The translations under genes were made by a program, and so were the position numbers. Of a DNA stretch of 64,000 bases, positions 45,419 to 53,955 are shown in pieces (within the stretch, counting starts at the first letter, position 1; every line of letters begins with the position of its first letter). Under the pieces are notes generated by a model. The model ran no database searches and was not told where the DNA came from. It saw nothing but the letters and a program-made list of their open reading frames with translations. The DNA comes from Echinicola soli (GTDB lineage Bacteria; Bacteroidota; Bacteroidia; Cytophagales; Cyclobacteriaceae), in the NCBI RefSeq assembly GCF_006575665.1, contig NZ_CP041253.1:873501-937500 (forward strand), given 5' to 3'.

Positions 45419-46350
45419 TCAGTATTTGGAAAAATAGAAGCAAGCCTGATCGCCATCCTTTTGTTCATTAAGGGACCGGGCTTGATTTTCAAAATCATTG
45501 ATTTCCTGCTTTAAAAAATGAGATGCATTATCTGCTTCATGAAAGGGGATGTTACGTTGGTACAATTCGCTTCCTGTAAATTGAAATGCGGTACTGTCAT
45601 AGATAACCTTGTCCAGTTTAAGCCCAGCACTTTCTGCGAGGTTTAGAATGGAAGCTTCACTATGGATAAAAAGATGTCTTGGAGCGTCCAATTGTACCCA
45701 GTCTGTACCGTATTTTCTCCAAGCGGCTTTTTGGGCCACAGGAATTCTGATGAGTAGCTTTCCATTTGGATTTAACAGCTGGACAGTTTTTTTGATAGTG
45801 GCGGCAGGATGGTCCATATGCTCAAAAGAGTGATGCATCATGATACAATCAAATTTCCCTTCCAACTCAAACACTGATTTTTTAACCAGGTGGATATGGG
45901 AGTTTATCTGAATTGATTTTTCCATGAAAGGATCTGCTCCTGTGAAGTGAGAGTATCCACACGCATAAAACTCATACAACAATTGGCCGTTTCCACAGCC
46001 CAGATCAAGGATCTTACTTTCCAGGGGAAGGGCCAGGTTTTTCAACCAATCACCATAGTGGTAATGTTTGAAAATATTCATTTTAGTGACACGAAACAGC
46101 GAATACCTCAGTCTTTTTATGCATCGTACAGGCCAGCTGGAAAGGTTTATCTTCCCTAATGAATAATAGTCACTTGGGTAATGGCGGCAAGATTATCAGG
46201 TATCGTAAAATTCTGTATGGAATGGCACTTTCCACATTCCAAGTAACTAAACTTGTCACGAGTGCCAAACATCATTTCCCGGACTTCATGGACCTTGTTC
46301 CCCCCATTATTTCCACACAGTTTGCAGGCAGCAGCAGTAGAAGCTTCCAT
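45419..46350 (-). pseudogene. SAM-dependent methyltransferase with N-terminal zinc motif, split by a frameshift
   Basis: Two open frames form one gene. The first (46156-46350) starts MEASTAAACKLCGNNGG and has a C-x2-C ... C-x2-C zinc motif (CKLCGNN; YLECGKCHSIQN). After IPDNLAA, adding one base near 46182 continues in frame as HYPSDYYSLGKINLSSWPV, joining the second frame, whose class I core ILDLGCGNGQLLYE and MHHSFEHMDHP are visible. Total about 310 residues. The group to which this belongs often modifies sugars or lipids in surface polysaccharide clusters. It begins 3 bases after the sugar transferase stop. A C run (one base short) is the likely site; could be a real lesion, so the catalytic part might still be made from 46081. 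Confidence 0.8.
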
Positions 46351-46352
46351 GC

Positions 46353-47723
46353 TTAATATACGTTTTCCCGGTTCAGTCCCATTTCACGGATGGTTCTGAA
46401 AACAATCCTTAAGTCCATCCACATGGTCCAGTTTTGGATATAAAAATAATCCAGGCGCACTCTTGATCGGATTTGGTAGGGTTTAATGATTTCGCCACGA
46501 TAGCCTTTTACCTGAGCCAGTCCAGTGATGCCAGGTTTGATCTTATGGCGGGCATTGTATTTTTCGATTTGGGTCTTGAATGTCTCGTTCATGGGGACCG
46601 TATGCGGACGAGGGCCTACGATGGACATGTCACCGATCAGAACGTTTAAAAACTGAGGCATTTCGTCCAAAGACGAGCTACGAAGAAATCTTCCTATGCG
46701 TGTAACCCTCGGGTCGTTTTTGGTAGCCTGGTGAGTGTCGGCATAATCGTTTGGTGTCATGGACCGGAACTTAAGGCATTTAAAAATGCGGTTGTTTTCT
46801 CCGTTTCTCAACTGAATGAAGAAGATGGGACCCTGTGATTCCAGTCTGATCAGGAAGCCTACGAGCGGGATCATCCAGCTCAATATAAAGACTGTCACCA
46901 CCAAAGAAAATAAAATGTCGAAAACCCGCTTGCCCACCCTGTTAAAGGCATTGTCAAGCGGTATGGCGTTTACATTGATGACGAAGAAGTCCCCATACTT
47001 GGAGAATGATAGTTTTTTCTCCAACTGCAGACTCCCGCCCGGGATCACTTTGACTTTAATATAATGTTCGTCAGCATAACGGACAATTTTCTTGATAGTA
47101 GGTAGATCAAGGCGCTCGTTGATATAGATCAGGTCAAGCTCCATGTTCCTTACTTCAGCAAAAAAATCATCTAAATTTCCACGTGTCTCCACACATGAAC
47201 TCATTTCGTCATAATAGCCCAGGAAGTTAATCCCAAAATCCCTTCTGGTCTGGAAGACTTTTGCCAGTTTATAGCTTGTCCCTCCCTTTCCTATGATGAC
47301 CGCATTCCTGTAATTTCCGCCACGTGATCGATACTGCTTAAGTGCGATATGTGTCCCCACCCTGTACAGACTTAGCAACAGTGTCATGGACGCCGCATCG
47401 ACCAATAGGAACAATCTACTTAAGTGGTAGGCCTGAAAAGCTATCCAAAGCACAGAAACGATGGAGAAAAACCATAAAATGGTTCCAAAGAGCTTCTGAA
47501 GGGTAAAGAAATAATCTGTCGTTCGCCCTACTTTATAATCTTTTCTAAATGCAGCCAATATTCCCCAAATAAGTAAATACAGCCCGTATAAAAGCGGATT
47601 CATGTTATTGATAACAACTATTTTACTGACAACCCAATTCGTCAGAAGTAGGGAAAGTGCTATTACCAAAACATCACCAAGGAGAAATAACCAAGGAAAG
47701 TATTTGTAAAACCGTCTCGCCAT
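46353..47723 (-). CDS. Undecaprenyl-phosphate sugar phosphotransferase
   Basis: 456 residues. Starts polysaccharide building by moving a sugar phosphate to the lipid carrier. About residues 10-110 hold four to five membrane helices, about 130-215 a nucleotide-fold linker (VIIGKGGTSYKL), and about 260-450 the bacterial sugar transferase domain: FDILFSLVVTVFILSW, KCLKFRSM, RFLRSSSLDEMPQFLNVL, IVGPRPH, NARHKIKPGITGLAQV. WcaJ/PssY-like. The sugar (glucose or galactose type) is not decidable. It is the first gene of an operon with the methyltransferase. Confidence 0.93.
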   Translation of the reverse strand: MARRFYKYFPWLFLLGDVLVIALSLLLTNWVVSKIVVINNMNPLLYGLYLLIWGILAAFRKDYKVGRTTDYFFTLQKLFGTILWFFSIVSVLWIAFQAYHLSRLFLLVDAASMTLLLSLYRVGTHIALKQYRSRGGNYRNAVIIGKGGTSYKLAKVFQTRRDFGINFLGYYDEMSSCVETRGNLDDFFAEVRNMELDLIYINERLDLPTIKKIVRYADEHYIKVKVIPGGSLQLEKKLSFSKYGDFFVINVNAIPLDNAFNRVGKRVFDILFSLVVTVFILSWMIPLVGFLIRLESQGPIFFIQLRNGENNRIFKCLKFRSMTPNDYADTHQATKNDPRVTRIGRFLRSSSLDEMPQFLNVLIGDMSIVGPRPHTVPMNETFKTQIEKYNARHKIKPGITGLAQVKGYRGEIIKPYQIRSRVRLDYFYIQNWTMWMDLRIVFRTIREMGLNRENVY

Positions 47724-48308
47724 AAAAATTTTTTACTTCACTAAAATTTTGCAACGCTACAGCAATTTAAATACCATTTTCTTTTCGTTGTAAAAAATTG
47801 CCAATGCTCTCTTAAAATAGTAGTTATTCATTTTTATAATTGTGAGGTAAAATTATGAAAATTTATTTTGTAATCAGCATTAAATATCTGTTAATCTAAG
47901 TTTTTGAGGAGCAAATTCAAGCTGACACATGATAAAATGCCATTAAACTGAAATATTTTGTGGTTGAATTTATCAAAAAGGTATCAGGATGCTAAAAACC
48001 GAGCTTCTCCTGTTCATTCATTTGGGAAATTTTGCAGCTAGCAACGATCAAAGTCCTTTCACGTTCAGTTTTTCGGTCATCAAAACCGCCTTTTCAGCAA
48101 GAAACAAAACGTTCATATCTACACATTTGTTTTTTACATACGTAAATTTGCTTTTAAGATTATAGTTTCTTTCTTTTACAAAACCAATTGCAGGTACTGT
48201 AACACGTCAATCGCCTTTCAGGAAAGGTATTTTATAGAAGGGGCGCTGACGAAGCAAGTGAAAATTAAAAAATGAATGTACTTAATGGCCTTATGTTAGG
48301 TTTTTCTT
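47724..48308. other. Divergent intergenic region, promoter-bearing
   Basis: 585 bases between the sugar transferase and MBOAT genes. A TAAATTTG box is at 48143-48150. No gene or RNA seen. Confidence 0.45.
48143..48150 (+). promoter_or_regulatory. Possible -7 element for the MBOAT gene
   Basis: TAAATTTG with an upstream TTTG at 48126-48129 (spacer 13, short). About 158 bases before the start codon. Confidence 0.35.
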
Positions 48309-49736
48309 ATGCTGACCACGTCATTAGAGTTTGCCATATTCTTGCCCATTGTATTTTTTCTGTATTGGTTTGTTTTTAAAAACAAGCTAAGGTTACAGAA
48401 TGCCTTGATTTTGGTGGCCAGCTACGTATTCTATGGCTGGTGGGATTGGCGTTTTTTGATACTTATCGCTATCAGTAGTTTTGTGGATTTTTTGGTCGGC
48501 CTTGCACTGAATAACACTCCCGAAAAACAAAAACGAACCATGCTCCTGGGCATCAGCTTGCTAGTAAACTTAGGAATGTTGGGCTTTTTCAAGTATTACA
48601 ATTTTTTCCTTGACAGTTTTGTAGGGGCTTTTACGCTCTTTGGCTATAACATGTCGCCCGAGCGGCTCAATATTATATTGCCTGTCGGTATCAGCTTTTA
48701 CACCTTGCAGACCCTCAGTTATACCATTGATGTATACGATCGCAAACTAAAGGGAACAAAGGATTTCTTTGCTTTTTTTGCCTATGTGAGCTTTTTCCCC
48801 CAACTGGTAGCGGGTCCTATCGAGCGGGCCACACACCTCCTGCCCCAGTTTCAGCGTAAGCGGGAGTTTGATTACACAAGTGCTGGAGACGGTATGCGCC
48901 AAATATTGTGGGGGCTTTTTAAAAAGATCGTGGTGGCGGATAATCTGGCAGTGTACACCTATACGATTTCCATGAATTATCAGGATCATAGCGCGAGTAC
49001 TCTGGCGTTATGCCTGCTCATGTTTTCATTTCAATTTTACTGTGATTTTTCCGGATATTCCGACATTGCAATTGGTACAGGAAGGCTTTTTGGATTTCGG
49101 CTGATGAAGAATTTCGACTATCCTATTTTTGCAAGGAACGTAGCTGAATTTTGGCAAAAATGGCACATTTCACTGTTTACCTGGTTTAGGGATTATATCA
49201 TTCTACGCCTGAAGAGGTTTAGAAAATGGCAGGTGGCAAGAAATGTTTTGGTGATTTTTTTGATAACAGGGCTTTGGCATGGTGCTGCGTGGACTTATGT
49301 GACCTGGGGGCTGCTTCATGCCCTGGTTTTTATGCAATATATCGCGTGGAAACGGGAGAAGTTTCGGACCCCCGTGGCTGCAGGAAAGCTATTGCCCAGC
49401 TTAAACGAGCTATGGATGATGTGTCGTACTACCTTGCTGTTTACGCTCTTGGGACTTTTCTTTTTTATCCAGCCTGTTTCCAAATGCCTTGATTATCTCG
49501 TGTCGATGGTAGATGTTTCCATTGTCAGCATACCATTGCTGCCTGAAAACAAGGCCTTGGCAGGCATTGCCTTATTGATAGTAATTGAGTGGCTTCAGCG
49601 GGAAAAAGAACATGGGCTGGAAATTTCCGGAAGGTATTTACCGAAATTTGTGCGATGGGGTGTTTATTATGGTTTATTGTTCGCCATATTTTATTATGGA
49701 GGTAAGCCACAGGATTTTCTATACTTTCAATTTTAG
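48309..49736 (+). CDS. MBOAT-family membrane O-acyltransferase (AlgI-like)
   Basis: 475 residues, about ten membrane helices. It passes acyl (usually acetyl) groups across the membrane for polysaccharide O-acetylation. The MBOAT signature includes the conserved His in GLWHGAAWTYVTWGLLHAL and the ARNVAEFWQKWHISLFTWFR region. RLFGFRLMKNFDYPI and DFSGYSDIAIGTGRLFGF are typical of AlgI/DltB-like proteins. The next gene (SGNH-like) starts 6 bases on; such pairs form one acetylation unit with AlgI/AlgJ-type partners. Confidence 0.93.
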   Translation: MLTTSLEFAIFLPIVFFLYWFVFKNKLRLQNALILVASYVFYGWWDWRFLILIAISSFVDFLVGLALNNTPEKQKRTMLLGISLLVNLGMLGFFKYYNFFLDSFVGAFTLFGYNMSPERLNIILPVGISFYTLQTLSYTIDVYDRKLKGTKDFFAFFAYVSFFPQLVAGPIERATHLLPQFQRKREFDYTSAGDGMRQILWGLFKKIVVADNLAVYTYTISMNYQDHSASTLALCLLMFSFQFYCDFSGYSDIAIGTGRLFGFRLMKNFDYPIFARNVAEFWQKWHISLFTWFRDYIILRLKRFRKWQVARNVLVIFLITGLWHGAAWTYVTWGLLHALVFMQYIAWKREKFRTPVAAGKLLPSLNELWMMCRTTLLFTLLGLFFFIQPVSKCLDYLVSMVDVSIVSIPLLPENKALAGIALLIVIEWLQREKEHGLEISGRYLPKFVRWGVYYGLLFAIFYYGGKPQDFLYFQF

Positions 49737-49742
49737 TTCGCA

Positions 49743-50705
49743 ATGAGGAAATTTCTGATCAATATCGCTGCATATGTTTTCCCATTGGCCTTGGTATTTA
49801 TTCCCATGGAAATGTACCTTAGGGACAACATTTACCAAGCCAAAAGCGATTACCTGGAAAACCACATGGAGGAGATCGAGGCACTTATTTTAGGCCCTTC
49901 CTATTCTTGGCGGGCCATAAATCCTGTGAGCATGGAAATCCCGACTGTCTCATTGGCCCACGAGGCCAGTGCCATTAATACCAATTTGATGCTTTTTGAT
50001 AAGTTTTCACCTCAATTGCCAAGACTGAAATATGTCCTTTTTGATCTCTCATTAGGGTATATGGAAAATGATAACGACGACCGATGGGAAAGCAACCACC
50101 TGTTTAATATCTACTATGATATCCAAAATTACGAGCCTGATGTGAAAAACAATTTTCTGCTTACGGCTAATTTCCGTTTTTACGTTAAGCTTTTTTGTGC
50201 CTACATGAAGGACAAAAAAAATGTAGAACGGTTTAATGAAAGTGGTTTTATCTATGAAGTTTCCGATTATAATAATCTGTTTGGCGAATATGAATATGAT
50301 ACTGCTAGGCTGAGAGCCTCGGGTGAACTTTTTAAGCGACTGTCATTCCAAAACTCCATTCACGACGAATGCTACTTTAAGAATGAAAAGCTGTTAGTGG
50401 ATATGGTGGAAAAATGTAAGGTTAGGGGAATCCAAGTGGTGTTCATTGCTCCTCCAAAATTTTGTCTGAACAATAATGCGGCCACTCCCGAAGTCATAGA
50501 GCGAAGGGATCGATTTTTAACTACCTATGTGGATGATGATCAAGTCGTCTTCTGGAACTATGAGCATGTCCTTGAGGATAACCCCCATTACTTTCTGGAC
50601 AACACCCACCTCAATCCTCAGGGAGCAGAAATATTTACAGAGATTCTGAACAAGCGCCTCAGCGGACTTCACCTCAGCAGACGGCAAGCCCAAGATACCA
50701 ATTAG
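49743..50705 (+). CDS. SGNH/GDSL-fold protein, partner of the MBOAT acyltransferase
   Basis: 320 residues. The N-terminal hydrophobic segment (IAAYVFPLALVFIPM) acts as signal anchor. ALILGPSYSWRAINP near residue 50 holds the probable nucleophile Ser, and DNTHLNPQGAEIFTEI near the end the Asp-x2-His pair, the SGNH catalytic outline. By analogy to AlgJ/AlgX it may take acyl groups from the MBOAT protein and place them on the polysaccharide in the periplasm. That role is inferred from position. It ends 2 bases before the end of the convergent fasciclin gene. Confidence 0.78.
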   Translation: MRKFLINIAAYVFPLALVFIPMEMYLRDNIYQAKSDYLENHMEEIEALILGPSYSWRAINPVSMEIPTVSLAHEASAINTNLMLFDKFSPQLPRLKYVLFDLSLGYMENDNDDRWESNHLFNIYYDIQNYEPDVKNNFLLTANFRFYVKLFCAYMKDKKNVERFNESGFIYEVSDYNNLFGEYEYDTARLRASGELFKRLSFQNSIHDECYFKNEKLLVDMVEKCKVRGIQVVFIAPPKFCLNNNAATPEVIERRDRFLTTYVDDDQVVFWNYEHVLEDNPHYFLDNTHLNPQGAEIFTEILNKRLSGLHLSRRQAQDTN

Positions 50706-50707
50706 CA

Positions 50708-52054
50708 CTAGGAAGGCTGTTCGAAAACAGCTTGAACACCATGAATGACGCCATTTGTACCTATTTTATTGATATAGTTGGTATCAAGACTAGCTCCATT
50801 AACGGATCCTGCTTCACTGTCTATTTCTAATGGAGCAGCATTTAGCCAAGTAGAAAGTAGTTGCCCATCTTGAAAATCTTGAGTGAAATACCTACCAACA
50901 GCAATATGGTATAGTAGCGTTTCCCGGAGCAGTGTTTCATCCACCTCATAATATCCGGCCACTCCAAGTTTTTCGTACCAATCTTTGAAGGCCTCGTTAT
51001 CTGGGGCAAATATCGTCAAGGGCACATTCTCTTCCAGAGCACTTAATAATTGGGCATAGATCAGGGCCGCCTTGAACTCGGCATAACCATTTCCCTGGGT
51101 GCTTTCCGAAACGACTGTAGCAAGTGATTGATCCGGTGCTGTGATGACATGGTCCAAACCATGGATAAGTCCATTACCTCCTTGGATGTCCTTTTCTTGG
51201 AGGGAGCCGTTTCCATTAAGCCAAATTTCTCCTTCCTGATTACTGATATAAAGCGTGTCGCCTGTGAGGCTGATACGCGGCCCTGCTGCCAGCTGTGCAC
51301 TGTCCAAGGATTCATCCAAAACAAAATACCTCATAAAATCCTCCAGCCTGGAAAAGCCAAGCCAATCCTCTTCAGAAATCTCATTGGCCTGAAAGTACAT
51401 TTCAAACGCCTCATCAGTGGGAGCGAATAAAGTGAAATGCTGTTCTCTATCCTCCAAAAATTGATCCAGCCCTGACTGTAAAAGGCCTTTTACGAAAATA
51501 TTGAATCCTCGATTTTGAGCCATGAAGGTGACATTCAATGCTTGGGGTTCCAAGAGCCCTTCGAGGATGTGGACCACACCATTTTTCAGGTCAATATCAC
51601 CGGAAAGCATCTTGGTTTCGCCATTAATATCGATCTCATTTTCATTTTTATTGACCAGCCAGTAATAACCTGGCAATAGACTTTCCTGCACCGTTCCTAT
51701 AAGCTGGTCACTGCTGAGCGCCCCAGGCACAATGTGGTAATCCAGTAACCGCTGCCATTCATCGGCAGAAAGATCATTTACCGATTCGATATTTTCTTCT
51801 GAAAGGGCCTTGTCACTTGGCAGGAGCATGGTATAAGGGCCATTTTGGTCAAGACTATCTTTCCAGGTAGTCAGCTCGACGGCATCTGCAATCACACTGA
51901 AATTGGGGTCTTGCGAAACGAAGACACCTATGCTGAGCGCGTTGAAGTCTGGAGAAGGCTCATCATCACCACAGGCTCCCACTGAGAGAACGGTGCATGC
52001 TGCCAGTAAAAAGCGAATGCTTGATAGTAATGGGGAAAAAGCTCCTTTTGCCAT
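50708..52054 (-). CDS. Fasciclin-repeat lipoprotein
   Basis: 448 residues. Signal with lipobox SVGAC (Cys28). Three FAS1 domains are seen: YTMLLPSDKALSEENI, YHIVPGALSSDQL with VVHILEG; then FTLFAPTDEAFE, YFVLDESLDSAQL with GLIHGLDHV; then LTIFAPDNEAFKDW with LYHIAVGRYF and NGVIHGVQAVF. FAS1 proteins mediate adhesion or matrix binding. Convergent with the SGNH gene with only 2 bases between stops. Confidence 0.9.
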   Translation of the reverse strand: MAKGAFSPLLSSIRFLLAACTVLSVGACGDDEPSPDFNALSIGVFVSQDPNFSVIADAVELTTWKDSLDQNGPYTMLLPSDKALSEENIESVNDLSADEWQRLLDYHIVPGALSSDQLIGTVQESLLPGYYWLVNKNENEIDINGETKMLSGDIDLKNGVVHILEGLLEPQALNVTFMAQNRGFNIFVKGLLQSGLDQFLEDREQHFTLFAPTDEAFEMYFQANEISEEDWLGFSRLEDFMRYFVLDESLDSAQLAAGPRISLTGDTLYISNQEGEIWLNGNGSLQEKDIQGGNGLIHGLDHVITAPDQSLATVVSESTQGNGYAEFKAALIYAQLLSALEENVPLTIFAPDNEAFKDWYEKLGVAGYYEVDETLLRETLLYHIAVGRYFTQDFQDGQLLSTWLNAAPLEIDSEAGSVNGASLDTNYINKIGTNGVIHGVQAVFEQPS

Positions 52055-52157
52055 GAAAATTTATTTACCTTTTCTTTTGGAGAACCGCAAAAGCCATGCT
52101 TAAGTTTACACTAAGATGCTACGGGGCAAGGCCTTTTATGCAGCGAATAGTTTACTT

Positions 52158-52165
52158 TACTTTTG
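52158..52165 (+). promoter_or_regulatory. -7 element for gldB
   Basis: TACTTTTG fits TAnnTTTG, 15 bases before the ATG at 52180. Confidence 0.45.
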
Positions 52166-52179
52166 CAAAAGTACATCAG

Positions 52180-53172
52180 ATGAACAGAAATTCGGGAATA
52201 TTCCTTCTAATTTTAGCATTATTCTTTGCCTGTAAGCAGGAGCAAGAAGACTGTACGATTTCCGAAAAAGTGGGCGATATTCCATTGGATCTTACGATAA
52301 AGCGCTTGGAGCAGCCGCTATTCGAAGCCAAAAGCGAAGAGGATATTGCTTATTTTTTGGAGGAACATCCTTATTTTTCTGAAATGTACCTGAGAGATGA
52401 ACTGTATCCCAGCAAGGAACATTTGGTTTCCACGTTGTATGGCATTCCCAAGGATACCTTGATGCAAGAGCTCTATCAGGAGGTCAATGCCAACTTTCCT
52501 TCTATCGACAAGCTGCAAACAGATTTGCTCCATGCATTTAAACATATAAAATACTACTATCCCGATTTTGAAGTACCAAAGGTGTATACTTTCGTCAGTG
52601 GATTTACTACGGACCTGTACATGGATAATGACATGATCGTCATTGGGCTGGATTACTTTCTACCTTCTGATCACCGTTTTCAGCCACCAGATCTTCCCAA
52701 GTACATGACGGACCGTTATAACAAGGATCATTTGGTGCCGATGATCGTTACTGCCATTTCCTCGCGGTACAACAAGTCGGATTTAGAAGATAATTCACTC
52801 CTTGCCGAAATGATTTTCTATGGAAAGGCCTACCATTTCACCCAGGCCATGCTTCCCTGTACACCAGAAGAGCAGATCATCGGCTATACACCAGAAGAGC
52901 TTGCGGCATGTTATGCCAATGAGGACTTTATCTGGACGCAGCTGATCGAGCAAGAAGCAATTTATGAAACCAACCCCTTTGAGGTGCGGAAGTATACCGG
53001 TGAAGCACCTTTTACCGATGCGATCAGCCCCGATGCTCCTGGAAGAGTAGGGAGATGGGTTGGCTGGAACATCGTGGATGCCTATGCTGAGAAAAAGAAC
53101 ATTGATCTGGTCCATTTGATGGATGAAAAAAACACACAGAAAATTTTCATGAATTCTGCTTATAAGCCTTAA
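52180..53172 (+). CDS. gldB: Gliding motility lipoprotein GldB
   Basis: 330 residues from ATG 52180, with signal and lipobox LFFAC (Cys18). GldB is an outer-membrane-system lipoprotein needed for gliding in Flavobacterium. Typical features seen are IKRLEQPLFEA near the start, a Zn-peptidase-like centre (VSGFTTDLYMDNDMIVIGLDYFLP) and the C-terminal GRVGRWVGWNIVDAYAE. The promoter box at 52158 supports the ATG at 52180 over an in-frame ATG at 52096. No metalloprotease motif HExxH is present. Confidence 0.86.
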   Translation: MNRNSGIFLLILALFFACKQEQEDCTISEKVGDIPLDLTIKRLEQPLFEAKSEEDIAYFLEEHPYFSEMYLRDELYPSKEHLVSTLYGIPKDTLMQELYQEVNANFPSIDKLQTDLLHAFKHIKYYYPDFEVPKVYTFVSGFTTDLYMDNDMIVIGLDYFLPSDHRFQPPDLPKYMTDRYNKDHLVPMIVTAISSRYNKSDLEDNSLLAEMIFYGKAYHFTQAMLPCTPEEQIIGYTPEELAACYANEDFIWTQLIEQEAIYETNPFEVRKYTGEAPFTDAISPDAPGRVGRWVGWNIVDAYAEKKNIDLVHLMDEKNTQKIFMNSAYKP

Positions 53173-53176
53173 AGGG

Positions 53177-53755
53177 GATGTGGCTTAAGGTTGCAATGTT
53201 TTAAGTTTTCAAGGTTGGAAATAAGTGGGTGGCAGAATGGAGTGCAGTCCACGGTCTACTGGATGCATTTACCCTCTGACATCCTTAAAGAGTAACCGAT
53301 TACGGAGGGCTGGTCCTTCCCCTCTCAGGGGATCGAGGGGTGTGCGGTAGGATGTGGTTTAAGGTTGCAATGTTTTAAGTTTTTAAGGTTGGAAATAAGT
53401 GGGTGGCAGAATGGAGTGCAGTCCTCGGTCTACTGGATGCATTTACCCTCTGACATCCTTAAAGAGTAACCGATTACGGAGGGCTGGTCCTTCCCCTCTC
53501 AGGGGATCGAGGGGTGTGCGGTAGGATGTGGCTTAAGGTTGCAATGTTTTAAGTTTTCAAGGTTGGAAATAAGTGGGTGGCAGAATGGAGTGCAGTCCAC
53601 GGTCTACTGGATGCATTTACCCTCTGACATCCTTAAAGAGTAACCGATTACGGAGGGCTGGTCCTTCCCCTCTCAGGGGATCGAGGGGTGTGCGGTAGGA
53701 TGTGGCTTAAGGTTGCAATGTTTTAGGTTTTTAAGGTTGGAAATAAGTGGGTGGC
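53177..53755. repeat. 174-base tandem repeat, 3.3 copies
   Basis: Copies begin at 53177, 53351, 53525 and 53699 (the last 57 bases long), each starting GATGTGG and spaced exactly 174 bases, with only a few substitutions (CTTAAG/TTTAAG, GTTTTC/GTTTTT). Each full copy includes CCCCTCTCAGGGG, a small palindrome, and GATCGAGGGG. The unit has stops in every frame and no gene. Confidence 0.97.
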
Positions 53756-53955
53756 TGTTGACAGTCGTCTGTGGACTCAATATTATTCCATAACATGGCC
53801 GATCTTGCGACTTCGCAAGAGAACTAATACCGGCATTGAAGATGACAAATAGGGATTCCATCGGCCACTACTGCTTCAGGATACGGCAGGATGGCAGGCC
53901 AAGGCAAAATGCCTAATTTGAAGGATCATAGGACACCCGAAACTCAAAATTGACC

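Noticed and set aside
45313..45498. 61-codon minus-strand frame between mfd and the methyltransferase
   Set aside because: It overlaps the real methyltransferase end in another frame and has no known features.
53177..53755. Tandem repeat considered as a CRISPR array
   Set aside because: Units are 174 bases long and contiguous with no variable spacers, and no cas gene is near.
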